A DNA stretch of 43,383 bases from Candidatus Hydrogenedentota bacterium (GTDB lineage: Bacteria > UBA8481 > J006). The notes beneath the pieces were generated by a model. The model searched no databases and was not told the origin of the DNA. It worked only from the letters and a program-made list of their open reading frames with translations. The stretch lies in contig RFFU01000033.1 of NCBI GenBank assembly GCA_003697085.1, positions 1-43,383 on the forward strand, given 5' to 3'. Shown here in pieces: positions 8,511 to 16,428 of the stretch (positions are counted from its first letter, which is position 1; every line of letters begins with the position of its first letter). The position numbers and the translations under genes are program-made.

Positions 8511-9190
8511 AGCGACAAGGCGCCGCAATGTCCGCCGATTCACGTCCCAAAAGAGACGGCGTGGATCAAAGAGCAATTCTTCGTCGCGGAGCACGCCTGG
8601 TTTTGGCGTCTCGTTCACCGCGACGGATTTCGTTTCTCGCGGCGATGGGTTACCAATTCGATTGCGTGCCGACGCGATTGGACGAGAGTGCGATTCTTCG
8701 GCGCGAAGAGACGAGGATGTCGCCGGAGGAGTTATGTCTCGTCGTTGCGAGGGAAAAAGCCTGCTCGGCGCGGAAACTTTCTCCCACCCCTGTTATCTTG
8801 GCGGCCGATACGATGGTTGTTCTCGACAAAAAAATCCTTGGAATTCCCGCGACGCCGGAAGCGGCGCGCCGGATGCTGAGCGCTCTTTCGGGCCGAATCC
8901 ATTCTGTTTTGACGGGTGTCGTGGTATTGGGCGAGAATACGGAACAGACGCACCTTGGGAAAGCAGTACTGAGATTCCGTGATCTGACCGATGAAGAGAT
9001 GGAAGAATACGTCAGTGGAGGAGAGGGGATGGATAAAGCCGGCGGTTATGCGTTTCAGGGGCGAGCGCGGGCCTTCGTTGCCGAATACGCGGGTGATCCC
9101 GACGTCATCATCGGGCTTCCGCGGCGCGCGGTGCGGGAAATGCTGTCACGCGAAGGAATTCATCCCCAAGACGGCGGTGAAGACGGGTAA
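8507..9190 (+). CDS. maf: Maf-family nucleotide pyrophosphatase
   Basis: 227 aa from ATG 8507, overlapping the nadB stop by 4 nt. Maf proteins hydrolyse non-canonical nucleoside triphosphates such as dTTP/UTP or m7GTP and are linked to septum control. The signature SRSPRR (35-40) is followed by the catalytic region AADTMVVLD and by the DKAGGYAFQG motif, which varies from the more usual DKAGAYGIQG. About 25 residues precede the conserved core, longer than in typical Maf of about 190-200 aa. The true start may be ATG 8528 or slightly later, but no better ribosome site is seen. Its 3' end overlaps the next gene by 14 nt. Confidence 0.9.
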   Translation: MKRQGAAMSADSRPKRDGVDQRAILRRGARLVLASRSPRRISFLAAMGYQFDCVPTRLDESAILRREETRMSPEELCLVVAREKACSARKLSPTPVILAADTMVVLDKKILGIPATPEAARRMLSALSGRIHSVLTGVVVLGENTEQTHLGKAVLRFRDLTDEEMEEYVSGGEGMDKAGGYAFQGRARAFVAEYAGDPDVIIGLPRRAVREMLSREGIHPQDGGEDG

Positions 9191-10691
9191 CGGCGAAAAG
9201 GGATCGCCCTCGAAACTGTTTCGGCCGATAGCGGCCCTTTCGTTTCTGGCGATGTTCCTTTTCTCCGCCTTCTGTCCTGCCCGGGCCGCCGAGAATGACG
9301 CGTGGGTGGAATACCGAAATGTGGCGATCGGGGAAGACGGTTCCTTTTCCGCGAAGGTTCCCGCGGAGGCGAGATTGGTGAAGGCCGATACCGGTCTGCG
9401 GGCGGAATTGATCGAGGGAAGTCTTCGAGGAACGGTCGAAGATTCCGGGACGAAGGAGATTGAGATCGAAGTTGCAAACGGGGCCGGCCTCATCATCCTG
9501 CGTCTCATTCGTCCGGGACATTCCGAGGAAAGCGGCCGGAAGCGGAGAAGAGAAGAGACGGCCGCTTCCGAGCGAAGACCTCGGAAAGGAACGCAGCCGG
9601 CTCGAGAAGAGACTCCTTCCTCTACGACTCCGCCGATCCCTCCCGCGCCGGAACCGCTCGTTCTGCGAGGCTGGGGATCTTCTTTTTCGAAACAACCTCG
9701 CTCCGCGTCTCGTCCCGGCGGAGAGACGGCGCCTCGTGTAACGCGGTTGCTTCCCGAGAAAGAGGAGGGAGGAGCCGGAGAGAGAGGGGAATCGGGGGAG
9801 AGTGAGGAGCCGGCCGCGCTTCCGTCGGCCCCGCAGGTCGTCTTGAAACCCGTTCCACGCGGCGAGGACAAGGTCGAGGATACGGGAGTGAAAATCGATG
9901 TGACTGCGAAGCAGGGGGAAAAAGCGCTCTTCGTTTTGGGCGTGGATTTGGCGGCGCGCGGTCTCTACACCGATGCGATCCGGCAGTTCAAGAGACTTTT
10001 GAAAGAGTTTCCAAAGACACGGTTGCGTTCCGAGGTCGAACTGCGTATCGGTGAAGCCTATGAAGCCCAGGGGAAGAAGTTCGAGGAGGAGGCTCTTCGC
10101 CAGAAGGATTTGCGAAGGTCGGGGGCCGCTGCCGAAGCCCTCGACGAAGCCATCAGCAATTACACCTCCGCCGTCGAGTCCTACCGTTCGGTGATCGAGA
10201 AGACGAGGGATCTGGATCAAGCGGACGAAACTCAGTTACGGCTGGCCCGGGCGCTCCACGGGGTCGTCAGAACGCGTTTCGAAAAGACCAATACTCCGGA
10301 GGATTCCCCGACCGTGGTTGTGGAGTACCTCAAGTCCTTCGTGGGGAAGAGCGATACGCATCTTGCTTCTCAGGCCCGGATGGGAATCGCCGATTATTAC
10401 CGCGATCTCGGAGACGCCCGGCTTCTGGTCAAGATGGAATCGAAGATCGTGAAACGAGCCTATGAGCGGGCGATCGAAGAGTATGACGGGGTGGCGAAGG
10501 AATATCCGGGGAGTCCGGAGGCGGAGCGGGCGCTCTTTGAGATCGCCCGCCTTTACGACCGGAATTTGGAGATGCGCCAATTCGATGCGGCCGTGAAGTA
10601 TTACGAGCTGCTCCTGAAGCGCTTTCCCGGAAGCCGTTTCGCGGCGGAGGCGAGACAGCGGCGCGACTGGATCAGAAAAAATTACCTCTGA
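9177..10691 (+). CDS. Secreted TPR-repeat protein
   Basis: 504 aa. The best start is GTG 9177, inside the end of maf. It gives a short basic leader and a signal peptide (about 16-38, ending ARAAEND). Starts further upstream would read through Maf coding sequence. Residues 40-110 are a small beta-rich region and 115-250 are low complexity, rich in Arg, Glu, Ser and Pro. The C-terminal half (about 265-504) contains TPR units such as ALFVLGVDLAARGLYTDAIR, AERALFEIARLYD and AAVKYYELLLKRFPGSRFA. Layout resembles CpoB/YbgF or BamD-like periplasmic TPR proteins, though no specific family can be claimed. A role in envelope assembly is inferred from export and repeats. Confidence 0.75.
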   Translation: MKTGNGEKGSPSKLFRPIAALSFLAMFLFSAFCPARAAENDAWVEYRNVAIGEDGSFSAKVPAEARLVKADTGLRAELIEGSLRGTVEDSGTKEIEIEVANGAGLIILRLIRPGHSEESGRKRRREETAASERRPRKGTQPAREETPSSTTPPIPPAPEPLVLRGWGSSFSKQPRSASRPGGETAPRVTRLLPEKEEGGAGERGESGESEEPAALPSAPQVVLKPVPRGEDKVEDTGVKIDVTAKQGEKALFVLGVDLAARGLYTDAIRQFKRLLKEFPKTRLRSEVELRIGEAYEAQGKKFEEEALRQKDLRRSGAAAEALDEAISNYTSAVESYRSVIEKTRDLDQADETQLRLARALHGVVRTRFEKTNTPEDSPTVVVEYLKSFVGKSDTHLASQARMGIADYYRDLGDARLLVKMESKIVKRAYERAIEEYDGVAKEYPGSPEAERALFEIARLYDRNLEMRQFDAAVKYYELLLKRFPGSRFAAEARQRRDWIRKNYL

Positions 10692-10700
10692 GTTCGGAAT

Positions 10701-10759
10701 GAAGAATGGAAAACGGAGGACCAAGGAGGAAGAGTTCACTGGTTTGTGCACCATTCTTC
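10701..10759 (+). terminator. Possible long-loop hairpin after the nadB operon
   Basis: GAAGAATGG (10701-10709) and CCATTCTTC (10751-10759) form a perfect 9-bp stem with a 41-nt loop, followed by five T residues. The position, just after the TPR gene, fits a terminator, but the loop is long and the stem is not GC-rich. Confidence 0.3.
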
Positions 10760-10892
10760 TTTTTCCCCTTTCGTCTCCCAGAGTGAATTCGATGACGGAT
10801 TACTTCTTCGAAGAACCCCGCAGGTCGGGGGAGGGGAGGATCGTCACTTTCAAGAGTCACAGAATACAGGAATCAATCAGGTCGGTTCAGCG

Positions 10893-11849
10893 ATGCGAAT
10901 TCTGATCGTCCGTTTCAAATCGCTTGGTGATATTTTCCTCTCGTTGCCCTTGGCCTTGGAACTGGCGCAACGGATTTCCAAAGCAAGGGTGGAGGTCGTC
11001 GTCGACGAACAATATGGCGGGCTTCCCGAGAGGTATGATTTTTTGGAAAGAGTCTGGAGTCGTCCGTCCGCCTGGTTTGCCCGCGGGGCACTGGCACGCG
11101 TTCTTCGAGGGGGGTTCGATCTTGCGATCGACCTCCAGGGAACGCCGGCCTCCGCCGTCTTCGCGCGCCTGGCGGCGCGGAAGGTTTTGGGATTCCCGGG
11201 AAAACGGTTCTCTTTCCTTTACGACTGGACGAGCCCGGCGATGTCCGAGGACACGCACACCATCGAGGGAAATCTGGCCTTCCTGCGTTATTTCGGCGAG
11301 GAACCGCCGGAGGGAAGGATTCCCCCGGTTGCTTCGGACGAAAGATACGAGAAAGAACTTCGTGAGAGATTCGGCGGGGAGTTTACGCTGATTCACCCCG
11401 GAGGACGTTTCGCGCACAAGCGGTATCCGAGAGAGCGCTTTCGAAGAATTGCGGAGTGGTTGCGGGAGAAAGGCCGTAGGCCCGTCGTTCTTCTCGGCCC
11501 GGACGAGGCCGGGGACGTTTCCTGCTGGTCGCATTACGATCGTCTCGAAGATGTTTCTCCGGATCGTCTGGGCCCGTTGATGCGCGCCGCAAGCCTCTTT
11601 ATCGGAAACGATTCCGGTCCTGCGCATATCGCGGCGGCGGCGGGGATTCCGACGGTTGTGATCTTCGGGCCGACGAATCGGTTTCGTTGGAGTCCGCGCG
11701 GGAACGCGGTTCGTGTCGTCTCGGCACTTTGCCGTTGTCCTCCCGGTTGGGCGAAACCCTGCCTTCATCCCGAACAGTGGTGTCTTGGAAGATTGCCGGT
11801 GGAGGAAGTGCTGCGGGCGGTGGAAGATCTCGGCCGGAAGAAGTTATGA
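10893..11849 (+). CDS. Glycosyltransferase family 9, heptosyltransferase-like
   Basis: 318 aa from ATG 10893, which begins the conserved MRILIVRFKSLGDIF strand-loop of GT9 enzymes; an upstream open extension has no conserved sequence. GT9 members (WaaC, WaaF, WaaQ, RfaQ-type) transfer heptose from ADP-heptose to the lipopolysaccharide inner core. Diagnostic parts are FDLAIDLQGTP, LIHPGGRF, and FIGNDSGPAHIAAAAG followed by PTVVIFGPT. A C-terminal CRCPPGWAKPCLHPEQWCL stretch is typical of heptosyltransferases. It supports an LPS-making diderm host. The stop codon overlaps the stop of the opposing SpoIIE phosphatase gene. Confidence 0.88.
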   Translation: MRILIVRFKSLGDIFLSLPLALELAQRISKARVEVVVDEQYGGLPERYDFLERVWSRPSAWFARGALARVLRGGFDLAIDLQGTPASAVFARLAARKVLGFPGKRFSFLYDWTSPAMSEDTHTIEGNLAFLRYFGEEPPEGRIPPVASDERYEKELRERFGGEFTLIHPGGRFAHKRYPRERFRRIAEWLREKGRRPVVLLGPDEAGDVSCWSHYDRLEDVSPDRLGPLMRAASLFIGNDSGPAHIAAAAGIPTVVIFGPTNRFRWSPRGNAVRVVSALCRCPPGWAKPCLHPEQWCLGRLPVEEVLRAVEDLGRKKL

Positions 11850-13178
11850 ATCGGCTCGATGTTCCAGCAGGATCAGTCCTCGGTCGTCGGCCGTCTCCGC
11901 CGTTCCCGCGTAAATGTCTCCTGCCCGCAGGATAAGATTCGCCAATTCTTCGAGGGAAAGGTCCGCGCGTTTTTCGAGGAGATCGAGCAGACGTTGGTGC
12001 CCGAAGTTGATGTTGTCGGAGGAGGCGATCTCCACGACCCCGTCCGTGTAGGCGAGAAAGCGATCACCGGGTTCGAGCAGGACCTCCGAGAGGCCGAAGT
12101 CCGGCGGGTAACCGCTGCCGATCGCGTTGCCGCTGACGGGCAGCTCGCGCGCGCGTCCCCGGTGAATGTGGACGGGGGGGGGGTGACCGGCGAGGCAGAA
12201 TTCGATTTTGAGCGTGGCGGGGTTGAGCGTTCCGATCAAGGCGGTGAGAAACATATGGTCGGGGAGAACGGGGCGGATGGACGTGGCCGCGGCGGTCATC
12301 GCCGAACGAATGTTGGGATGCCGCAACATCGCCCGATGAAAAGTTTCCCGAGCGAAGGTCGCCAGCAGGCACGAGGAGATACCGAATCCGCTGACGTCGA
12401 GGATGATCATACCGAGGAAGCGCGCCCCCAAGCGGAAGACGTGAATGCAGTCTCCGGCGAGATGCCGGGAGGGACGAAACCGAGTAGCCACGTGAAAGGA
12501 GCCGAGACGCGTGATGGATTGCGAGAAGAAGAGGTGGTGAATGCGCGCGGCGAGGCGGAGGTCGTCCAGATGTTCCTTGTGTCGTCGCCTCAAGGCCGCA
12601 TGGAGTTCCTCGATCTCTTCCGTCTTCCGAAGAAGAATCTCGCGGAGATTGATTTGTGTGTCGCGCAGGTGCGAGCCGAGCCGGGCATGGTGGAGGGTTG
12701 TCTCAAGGAGAAGAGCGATCTCATCGAGTTCCTCGGCGGTTTCCATTGAAAACGAGGTTTCGTGGTCGAGCAGTGTCAGCGTGCCCGCAGCGATACCGGT
12801 GGAGGAATCGAGAGGATCGAGCATGGGAAGGACGAGAATGTTTCGTATCTTCTCGAGTGATCGGCCGCCGAAGAGAGGGTGTTGCGCAGGTGTATTGATG
12901 ATGAGCGGTTTTCGCCCTCGATTCCCGACGTTCTCGACGACCCAGCCTTCCACGCTCGAATCGAAGTCGAAAGAGCGGCGGGGGGGTTCGTGTCCCGTTT
13001 CGGAGAAACAGACGCTTCGGCAATGGAGTTTTCTCATTGGATAGTCGGTCAGGAAGACGGCGGCGCACCTCACGGGGTGCCGTTCCACGCAGAATCGTGT
13101 AACCGCGTCGAAGAATTCGGGCAATTCCGTCTCTGACCGGATTCCCGCCGCCGTGCGGTATAGTTCAAGCAGTTCCAT
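11844..13178 (-). CDS. GAF-domain SpoIIE/RsbU-type PP2C phosphatase
   Basis: 444 aa from ATG 13178. Residues about 10-160 look like a GAF sensor domain (LPEFFDAVTRFCVERHPVRC ... SVEGWVVENVG). A coiled linker (about 165-215) leads to a SpoIIE-type PP2C domain (about 220-440). Its motifs are GDCIHVFRLG (usual GGDFYD, one acidic residue lost), DVSGFGISSCL (usual DVSGHG), CLAGHPPPVHIHRG, YTDGVVE and a final DDRGLI (usual DDxT). Such proteins dephosphorylate anti-sigma antagonists in partner-switching systems. Enough acidic residues remain for metal binding, but the changes in the first motif leave activity uncertain. No anti-sigma kinase or antagonist gene is nearby. No ribosome site precedes the ATG, and a -10 lies 9 nt upstream. 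Confidence 0.85.
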   Translation of the reverse strand: MELLELYRTAAGIRSETELPEFFDAVTRFCVERHPVRCAAVFLTDYPMRKLHCRSVCFSETGHEPPRRSFDFDSSVEGWVVENVGNRGRKPLIINTPAQHPLFGGRSLEKIRNILVLPMLDPLDSSTGIAAGTLTLLDHETSFSMETAEELDEIALLLETTLHHARLGSHLRDTQINLREILLRKTEEIEELHAALRRRHKEHLDDLRLAARIHHLFFSQSITRLGSFHVATRFRPSRHLAGDCIHVFRLGARFLGMIILDVSGFGISSCLLATFARETFHRAMLRHPNIRSAMTAAATSIRPVLPDHMFLTALIGTLNPATLKIEFCLAGHPPPVHIHRGRARELPVSGNAIGSGYPPDFGLSEVLLEPGDRFLAYTDGVVEIASSDNINFGHQRLLDLLEKRADLSLEELANLILRAGDIYAGTAETADDRGLILLEHRADS

Positions 13179-13187
13179 ACGAAGGGG

Positions 13188-13195
13188 ATTCTATA
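13188..13195 (-). promoter_or_regulatory. -10 element close to the SpoIIE phosphatase start
   Basis: On the minus strand TATAGAAT (13188-13195) ends 9 nt before ATG 13178, giving a predicted leader of only 2-3 nt. No good -35 is evident. It fits the leaderless pattern seen for other genes in this window. Confidence 0.4.
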
Positions 13196-13393
13196 CCGGG
13201 AAACTCGGTGATGCGAATCCGGTTCGCGAAAAGGCGCAGTTTTGATTTGTAGGTAGGTTTGGACAGTCGCAAACGCCTTGGAATGGGTTCACGAGCCGTT
13301 GGAGATGCCCAGGGATGGACCTTAAGGCGTATGCCTCGGTGGGGTAGGGCGGACGAGCGCATCCGCCGCTCCATTGCTGGTCCACCGATGGAG

Positions 13394-13415
13394 GTCCCGG
13401 CGTCCTCGCCGGGAC
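13394..13415. repeat. REP-like palindrome inside copy A
   Basis: GTCCCGGCG and CGCCGGGAC form a perfect 9-bp stem with the loop TCCT. A second stem, GGCGGA/TCCGCC, lies shortly upstream (about 13348-13367). Palindromes of this style are iterated across genomes of several GC-rich lineages. Only one copy of this exact form is seen here. Confidence 0.5.
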
Positions 13416-13551
13416 GAGCACGGACGAGAACAAGCGCGGTAGCGTCTTTTTCCGCCCCTACTCCTGCCTTCAACCCCGTCCTTGATCCTTCTCCTTTTTG
13501 CCCTTGTGCCTGCCCTTGCCCTCCCTGTTACGCTGGCCGGGTGACTAAAAA

Positions 13552-13622
13552 CGGTTTCATAAGGTTCCCGCCCTCCCTGAATCTGCAGGACTTCCGAGGT
13601 CGTAACGGAACTTATGAAACCG
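13552..13622. repeat. Nested 71-bp inverted-repeat element
   Basis: CGGTTTCATAAGGTTCC (13552-13568) pairs with GGAACTTATGAAACCG (13607-13622), a stem of 16 bp with a single bulge and a 38-nt loop. It lies within the right part of the MITE-like copy A but its sequence is unrelated to that element's termini, so it may be a separate small insertion. Confidence 0.5.
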
Positions 13623-13906
13623 CTTCTACCTACAAAATAAAATCGCGCCCCGCGAAGGAATGGAGCGCGGAGGATCCTGGCTTCTGAGATAATGTCCGGA
13701 AGGCGAAACGTGGGATTTCCCTTCTCATTCCGAAGATCGCCGAAGGGGGATTGAGGAATCCCCTCCCTGTGGTATTGCACCCGGCGGGCGGAGTGGTCCT
13801 CGAGGAGGATTCCTCGTCGTTGCTCAAAACTGTCTCGTCAAAAAAAGTTCCTGTATTTTTTGCTTGCCGTGGGCCGTGGGGATCGGCCAGACTAGAGAGG
13901 ATGAAT

Positions 13907-14113
13907 ATGGGCTGGCAAGAACTACTCGTGATTCTCGTGATCGTCCTTTTGATCTTCGGAGCGAAACGCGTTCCGGAAATCTTCCGTTCGCTCGGGGCCG
14001 GCGTCGGAGAATTCAAGAAAGGCTTGAGAGAAGGGGCGGAGGAACCGGTGGAGGCACCGAAACCGAAAGCCGAAGCGACCGATTCCGCAAAGCCGCAGAC
14101 TCCGGGGGAGTGA
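13907..14113 (+). CDS. tatA: Twin-arginine translocase subunit TatA/E
   Basis: 68 aa. ATG 13907 is preferred over ATG 13901 because AGAGAGG sits 6 nt before it and directly abuts the other. TatA forms the pore of the Tat system for folded proteins. The protein has an N-terminal membrane helix (ELLVILVIVLLIFGAKRVPEI), the FG hinge, the amphipathic helix (FRSLGAGVGEFKKGL) and a short Pro/Lys/Glu-rich tail. No tatC or tatB lies nearby, unusual for a core Tat operon but common for tatA. Its stop overlaps the next gene as GTGA, so it is coupled to two cNMP-binding genes, a partnership I do not recognise. The three genes are bracketed by inverted repeats. Confidence 0.9.
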   Translation: MGWQELLVILVIVLLIFGAKRVPEIFRSLGAGVGEFKKGLREGAEEPVEAPKPKAEATDSAKPQTPGE

Positions 14114-15150
14114 AGTCGGGCGGAAATATCCGGCGTTTCCAACCGGGGGAGCGAGTCATCGCGGAGGGCGAGAAGGCGGGAGAACTCTACATCCTTCTTT
14201 CGGGAGAATTGACGGTTTGGCGCGGCCGAACCGAGCTGGGAAACGTTGCGGGTTACGGGGCTGTGGTCGGGGAACTGGCGGCGCTGACCCGGCGCCCGCG
14301 CTCGGCCACCGTCGTGGCCGCGACGGAGTGCGAACTGCTCGAGATTTCCCTCGGGAACCGCAAAGTATTGGAGAAAAACAAGGATGTATTGAAAAAAATC
14401 CAAGAGACGATTCAGGTCCGGTATGAGATCGCGCGGAACAAAGCGCGTATGTACCTCGAAGCCTCCGCCCTCGTTCGCCGGGCTTCGGTTCAGAAGGCGA
14501 TCGTTTCCGCGGAAAAGGCCCGCCATCCCAACGCTCCGAACGATCTCTTGACCGTGCGTCGAGCGAGGCGCCAGGTGGATGAAATGATTGAACTCTACGG
14601 CGACGATATGATCGAGCCGGAACTGTTACGAAAAATTGCCGATCAGAACGGCGCTCTCGAACGCTATGTAGCGATCCTCGAGGAGAACCCCTGGTTGGAC
14701 GAGCGGTTGCCGCGGGAGTTTCGAGAGTTGGAGGACCGTTGGACTTTGGCCGAGAACTTTTCCGGGCTCAAGCGCCTCGAGGAAACCGCGGACGTGACGG
14801 CGGGGATGATCGACCTTTTGGGGGAATACGAGTCGATCCCGGGAGTGGTTACGGAGATGGACGTTCTGAAGATGGAAAAGATCGTTCCCCTGCCGACGAG
14901 AATCGACGTCTTGATTTCCCAGTATCACAAGGTTCACAGCGAAGGTCTTTCGGATAGAGAGCGGAGGTACAAGGAACGACAGGTGCGGGAGATGATCGAG
15001 GAAGAGCGGGTGAACGCGGGGAAGGACGTTGTTCTCCTGCATGGTATCGCCCGCGAATTGCACTTCGAATCGGAGTATGAGAAGGAACTGAAACGTACGC
15101 TGGCGCTTTCCGACACGACTTCGACCTTCGTCGATATCTCCGTGATTTGA
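14110..15150 (+). CDS. Cyclic-nucleotide-binding-domain protein, paralogue 1
   Basis: 346 aa from GTG 14110, overlapping the tatA stop by 4 nt. Residues 5-95 form a cNMP-binding fold with the phosphate-binding cassette GELAALTRRPRSATV (54-68). It retains the Glu (55) and the Arg (64) that bind cAMP or cGMP in CRP-type proteins. There is no C-terminal helix-turn-helix. Instead about 240 helical residues follow, including PELLRKIADQNGALERY and ENPWLDERLPREFREL, then an IPGVVTEMDVLKMEKIVPL core, which I cannot assign to a family. The same region occurs in the next gene, so this is a tandem duplication. A cytoplasmic second-messenger-responsive regulator or adaptor is inferred; the output is unknown. 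Confidence 0.75.
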   Translation: MKSGGNIRRFQPGERVIAEGEKAGELYILLSGELTVWRGRTELGNVAGYGAVVGELAALTRRPRSATVVAATECELLEISLGNRKVLEKNKDVLKKIQETIQVRYEIARNKARMYLEASALVRRASVQKAIVSAEKARHPNAPNDLLTVRRARRQVDEMIELYGDDMIEPELLRKIADQNGALERYVAILEENPWLDERLPREFRELEDRWTLAENFSGLKRLEETADVTAGMIDLLGEYESIPGVVTEMDVLKMEKIVPLPTRIDVLISQYHKVHSEGLSDRERRYKERQVREMIEEERVNAGKDVVLLHGIARELHFESEYEKELKRTLALSDTTSTFVDISVI

Positions 15151-15163
15151 GGGAAAACCGGAA

Positions 15164-16249
15164 GTGGCGCGGAAGAAAGCGAAAGGAGTCGATACCCGCT
15201 GGCTTCCCGCCGGGACGGAACTGATTCGGGAGGGGCGGGTGGAGGGAACGCTCTATGTTCTGCTTTCCGGGGAACTGGCCGTTTACAAGGGGGGGGAAGA
15301 AATCAATCGCATCTCGACGCCGGGAGATGTTATCGGAGAACTGGGGGCCTTGGCGGAGTGGCCGCGAACGGCGACGGTGATGGCGGTTTCGCCGGCAGAG
15401 GTTCTCGCGATCCGAAGGGTGACACAGGAGATCCTCGTTTCCCATCCGTCGGTTGCCGATAAATTGGCGCAGGCGCTCGAAAAGCGGTTCCGCGTCTCGA
15501 CGAACAAGTGCCATATGTATCTGACGTTGATCGCTTCCCTCAAACGGGCGATTCTTCAGGACGTTCTCTGTGAACTCCTCGTCGGTGGCCATTCCGCGCG
15601 AAACACGCCCCAGGAGATGGCGGAAGCATTTCATAGGAGTCGGATACGAAAACGGATGGAGGAGCGGTTGGCGGTGGAGCCCGATCCGGACGATCCCCGC
15701 GTGTTGGAACGTCTCGCTTCCGATTACGGTGTTAGCGAGGAGTATCGGGCGCGGTTGGCTCAATATCCGTGGCTGGACGACGCGTTGAGTGAGCGGTTGC
15801 GGAAACTGAGAAACGATTGGGATCTTCTCAAGGAACGTCCTCTTCCTCACGCAATCCGGGAGATGGCGCGCACCGTGGTTCAGGTTATGGAACTTCTCAA
15901 CGAAATGGAACAGATGCCGGGAATCCGGAAAGAGATGGAGATCCTGAGGATGGAGAATCTCGTGCCGTTCATCACCAGAGCGGAGACGCTTAAGACGATT
16001 TATCGCCGCGTGAACCAGGAGCAGTTCCGAAGCGAGAAGGACCGCTTTTTCCACGAACGAAAGGTTCTGGCGGCGATCCAGAAGGCCCGCGCGGATGCCG
16101 GGAGCGACGAAGTCAATCTCTATGCCGTCGCGAAGGAATTGGGCTGTGAGACGGAATACGAATTTCATATCCGCAGTATCGTCGCAATGACAGATACCCC
16201 GACGGATTACGTCCTGCCCGAACTCCGAACCGACGTGACCATTACGTAG
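15164..16249 (+). CDS. Cyclic-nucleotide-binding-domain protein, paralogue 2
   Basis: 361 aa from GTG 15164, 13 nt after its paralogue, with GAGGG about 10 nt upstream. The cassette GELGALAEWPRTATV (58-72) again keeps Glu59 and Arg68. The C-terminal part aligns with paralogue 1 along its length: RLAQYPWLDDALSERLRKL against ILEENPWLDERLPREFREL, and MPGIRKEMEILRMENLVPF against IPGVVTEMDVLKMEKIVPL. Both end with an acidic helix and a short Thr/Val-rich tail. Divergence is considerable, so the duplication is old and both copies seem functional. Heterodimer formation is plausible but only inferred. It is the last gene before the second MITE-like copy. Confidence 0.75.
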   Translation: MARKKAKGVDTRWLPAGTELIREGRVEGTLYVLLSGELAVYKGGEEINRISTPGDVIGELGALAEWPRTATVMAVSPAEVLAIRRVTQEILVSHPSVADKLAQALEKRFRVSTNKCHMYLTLIASLKRAILQDVLCELLVGGHSARNTPQEMAEAFHRSRIRKRMEERLAVEPDPDDPRVLERLASDYGVSEEYRARLAQYPWLDDALSERLRKLRNDWDLLKERPLPHAIREMARTVVQVMELLNEMEQMPGIRKEMEILRMENLVPFITRAETLKTIYRRVNQEQFRSEKDRFFHERKVLAAIQKARADAGSDEVNLYAVAKELGCETEYEFHIRSIVAMTDTPTDYVLPELRTDVTIT

Positions 16250-16261
16250 AAAACGATGGAT

Positions 16262-16376
16262 GCGATTTTATTTTGTAGGTAGGGGAGGATGTCGGAATCG
16301 CCCTGTAGCGGATTCCGAAGCCGTTCCAAGGCAATTGCGACTGTCCAGCCATACCTACAAATCAAAACCGCGCCCC
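16262..16376. mobile_element. MITE-like element, copy B (short), inverted relative to copy A
   Basis: The left terminus GATTTTATTTTGTAGGTAG (16264-16282) is identical to the inverted right terminus of copy A. The right terminus TACCTACAAATCAAAAC (16352-16368) matches the inverted left terminus of copy A, followed by CGCGCCCC. Inside, TCGGAATC/GATTCCGA (about 16292-16318) forms a perfect 8-bp stem, and GCCTTGGAA and TGGACAGTCGCAA recur inverted. At about 115 bp with no coding capacity it is a typical MITE-like unit. Confidence 0.65.
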
Positions 16377-16428
16377 TGTTTTCACTTGAGTTATAGTTTG
16401 CAGGCAGGCTATTGAACGTTTAAGAGCC

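Larger units (their letters stand above)
13233..13649. mobile_element. MITE-like element, copy A (long)
   Basis: The left end carries GTTTTGATTTGTAGGTAG (13239-13256) and the right end CTACCTACAAAATAAAATC (13626-13644), imperfect inverted termini. Next to the left terminus is TGGACAGTCGCAAACGCCTTGGAA, written here in two parts: TGGACAGTCGCAA then GCCTTGGAA. The same order occurs, inverted, in the copy at 16262-16376. No transposase is encoded. The interior holds other palindromes, including a REP-like hairpin at 13394 and a nested hairpin at 13552, so this copy looks like a composite. The two copies bracket tatA and the two cNMP genes. Confidence 0.6.
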
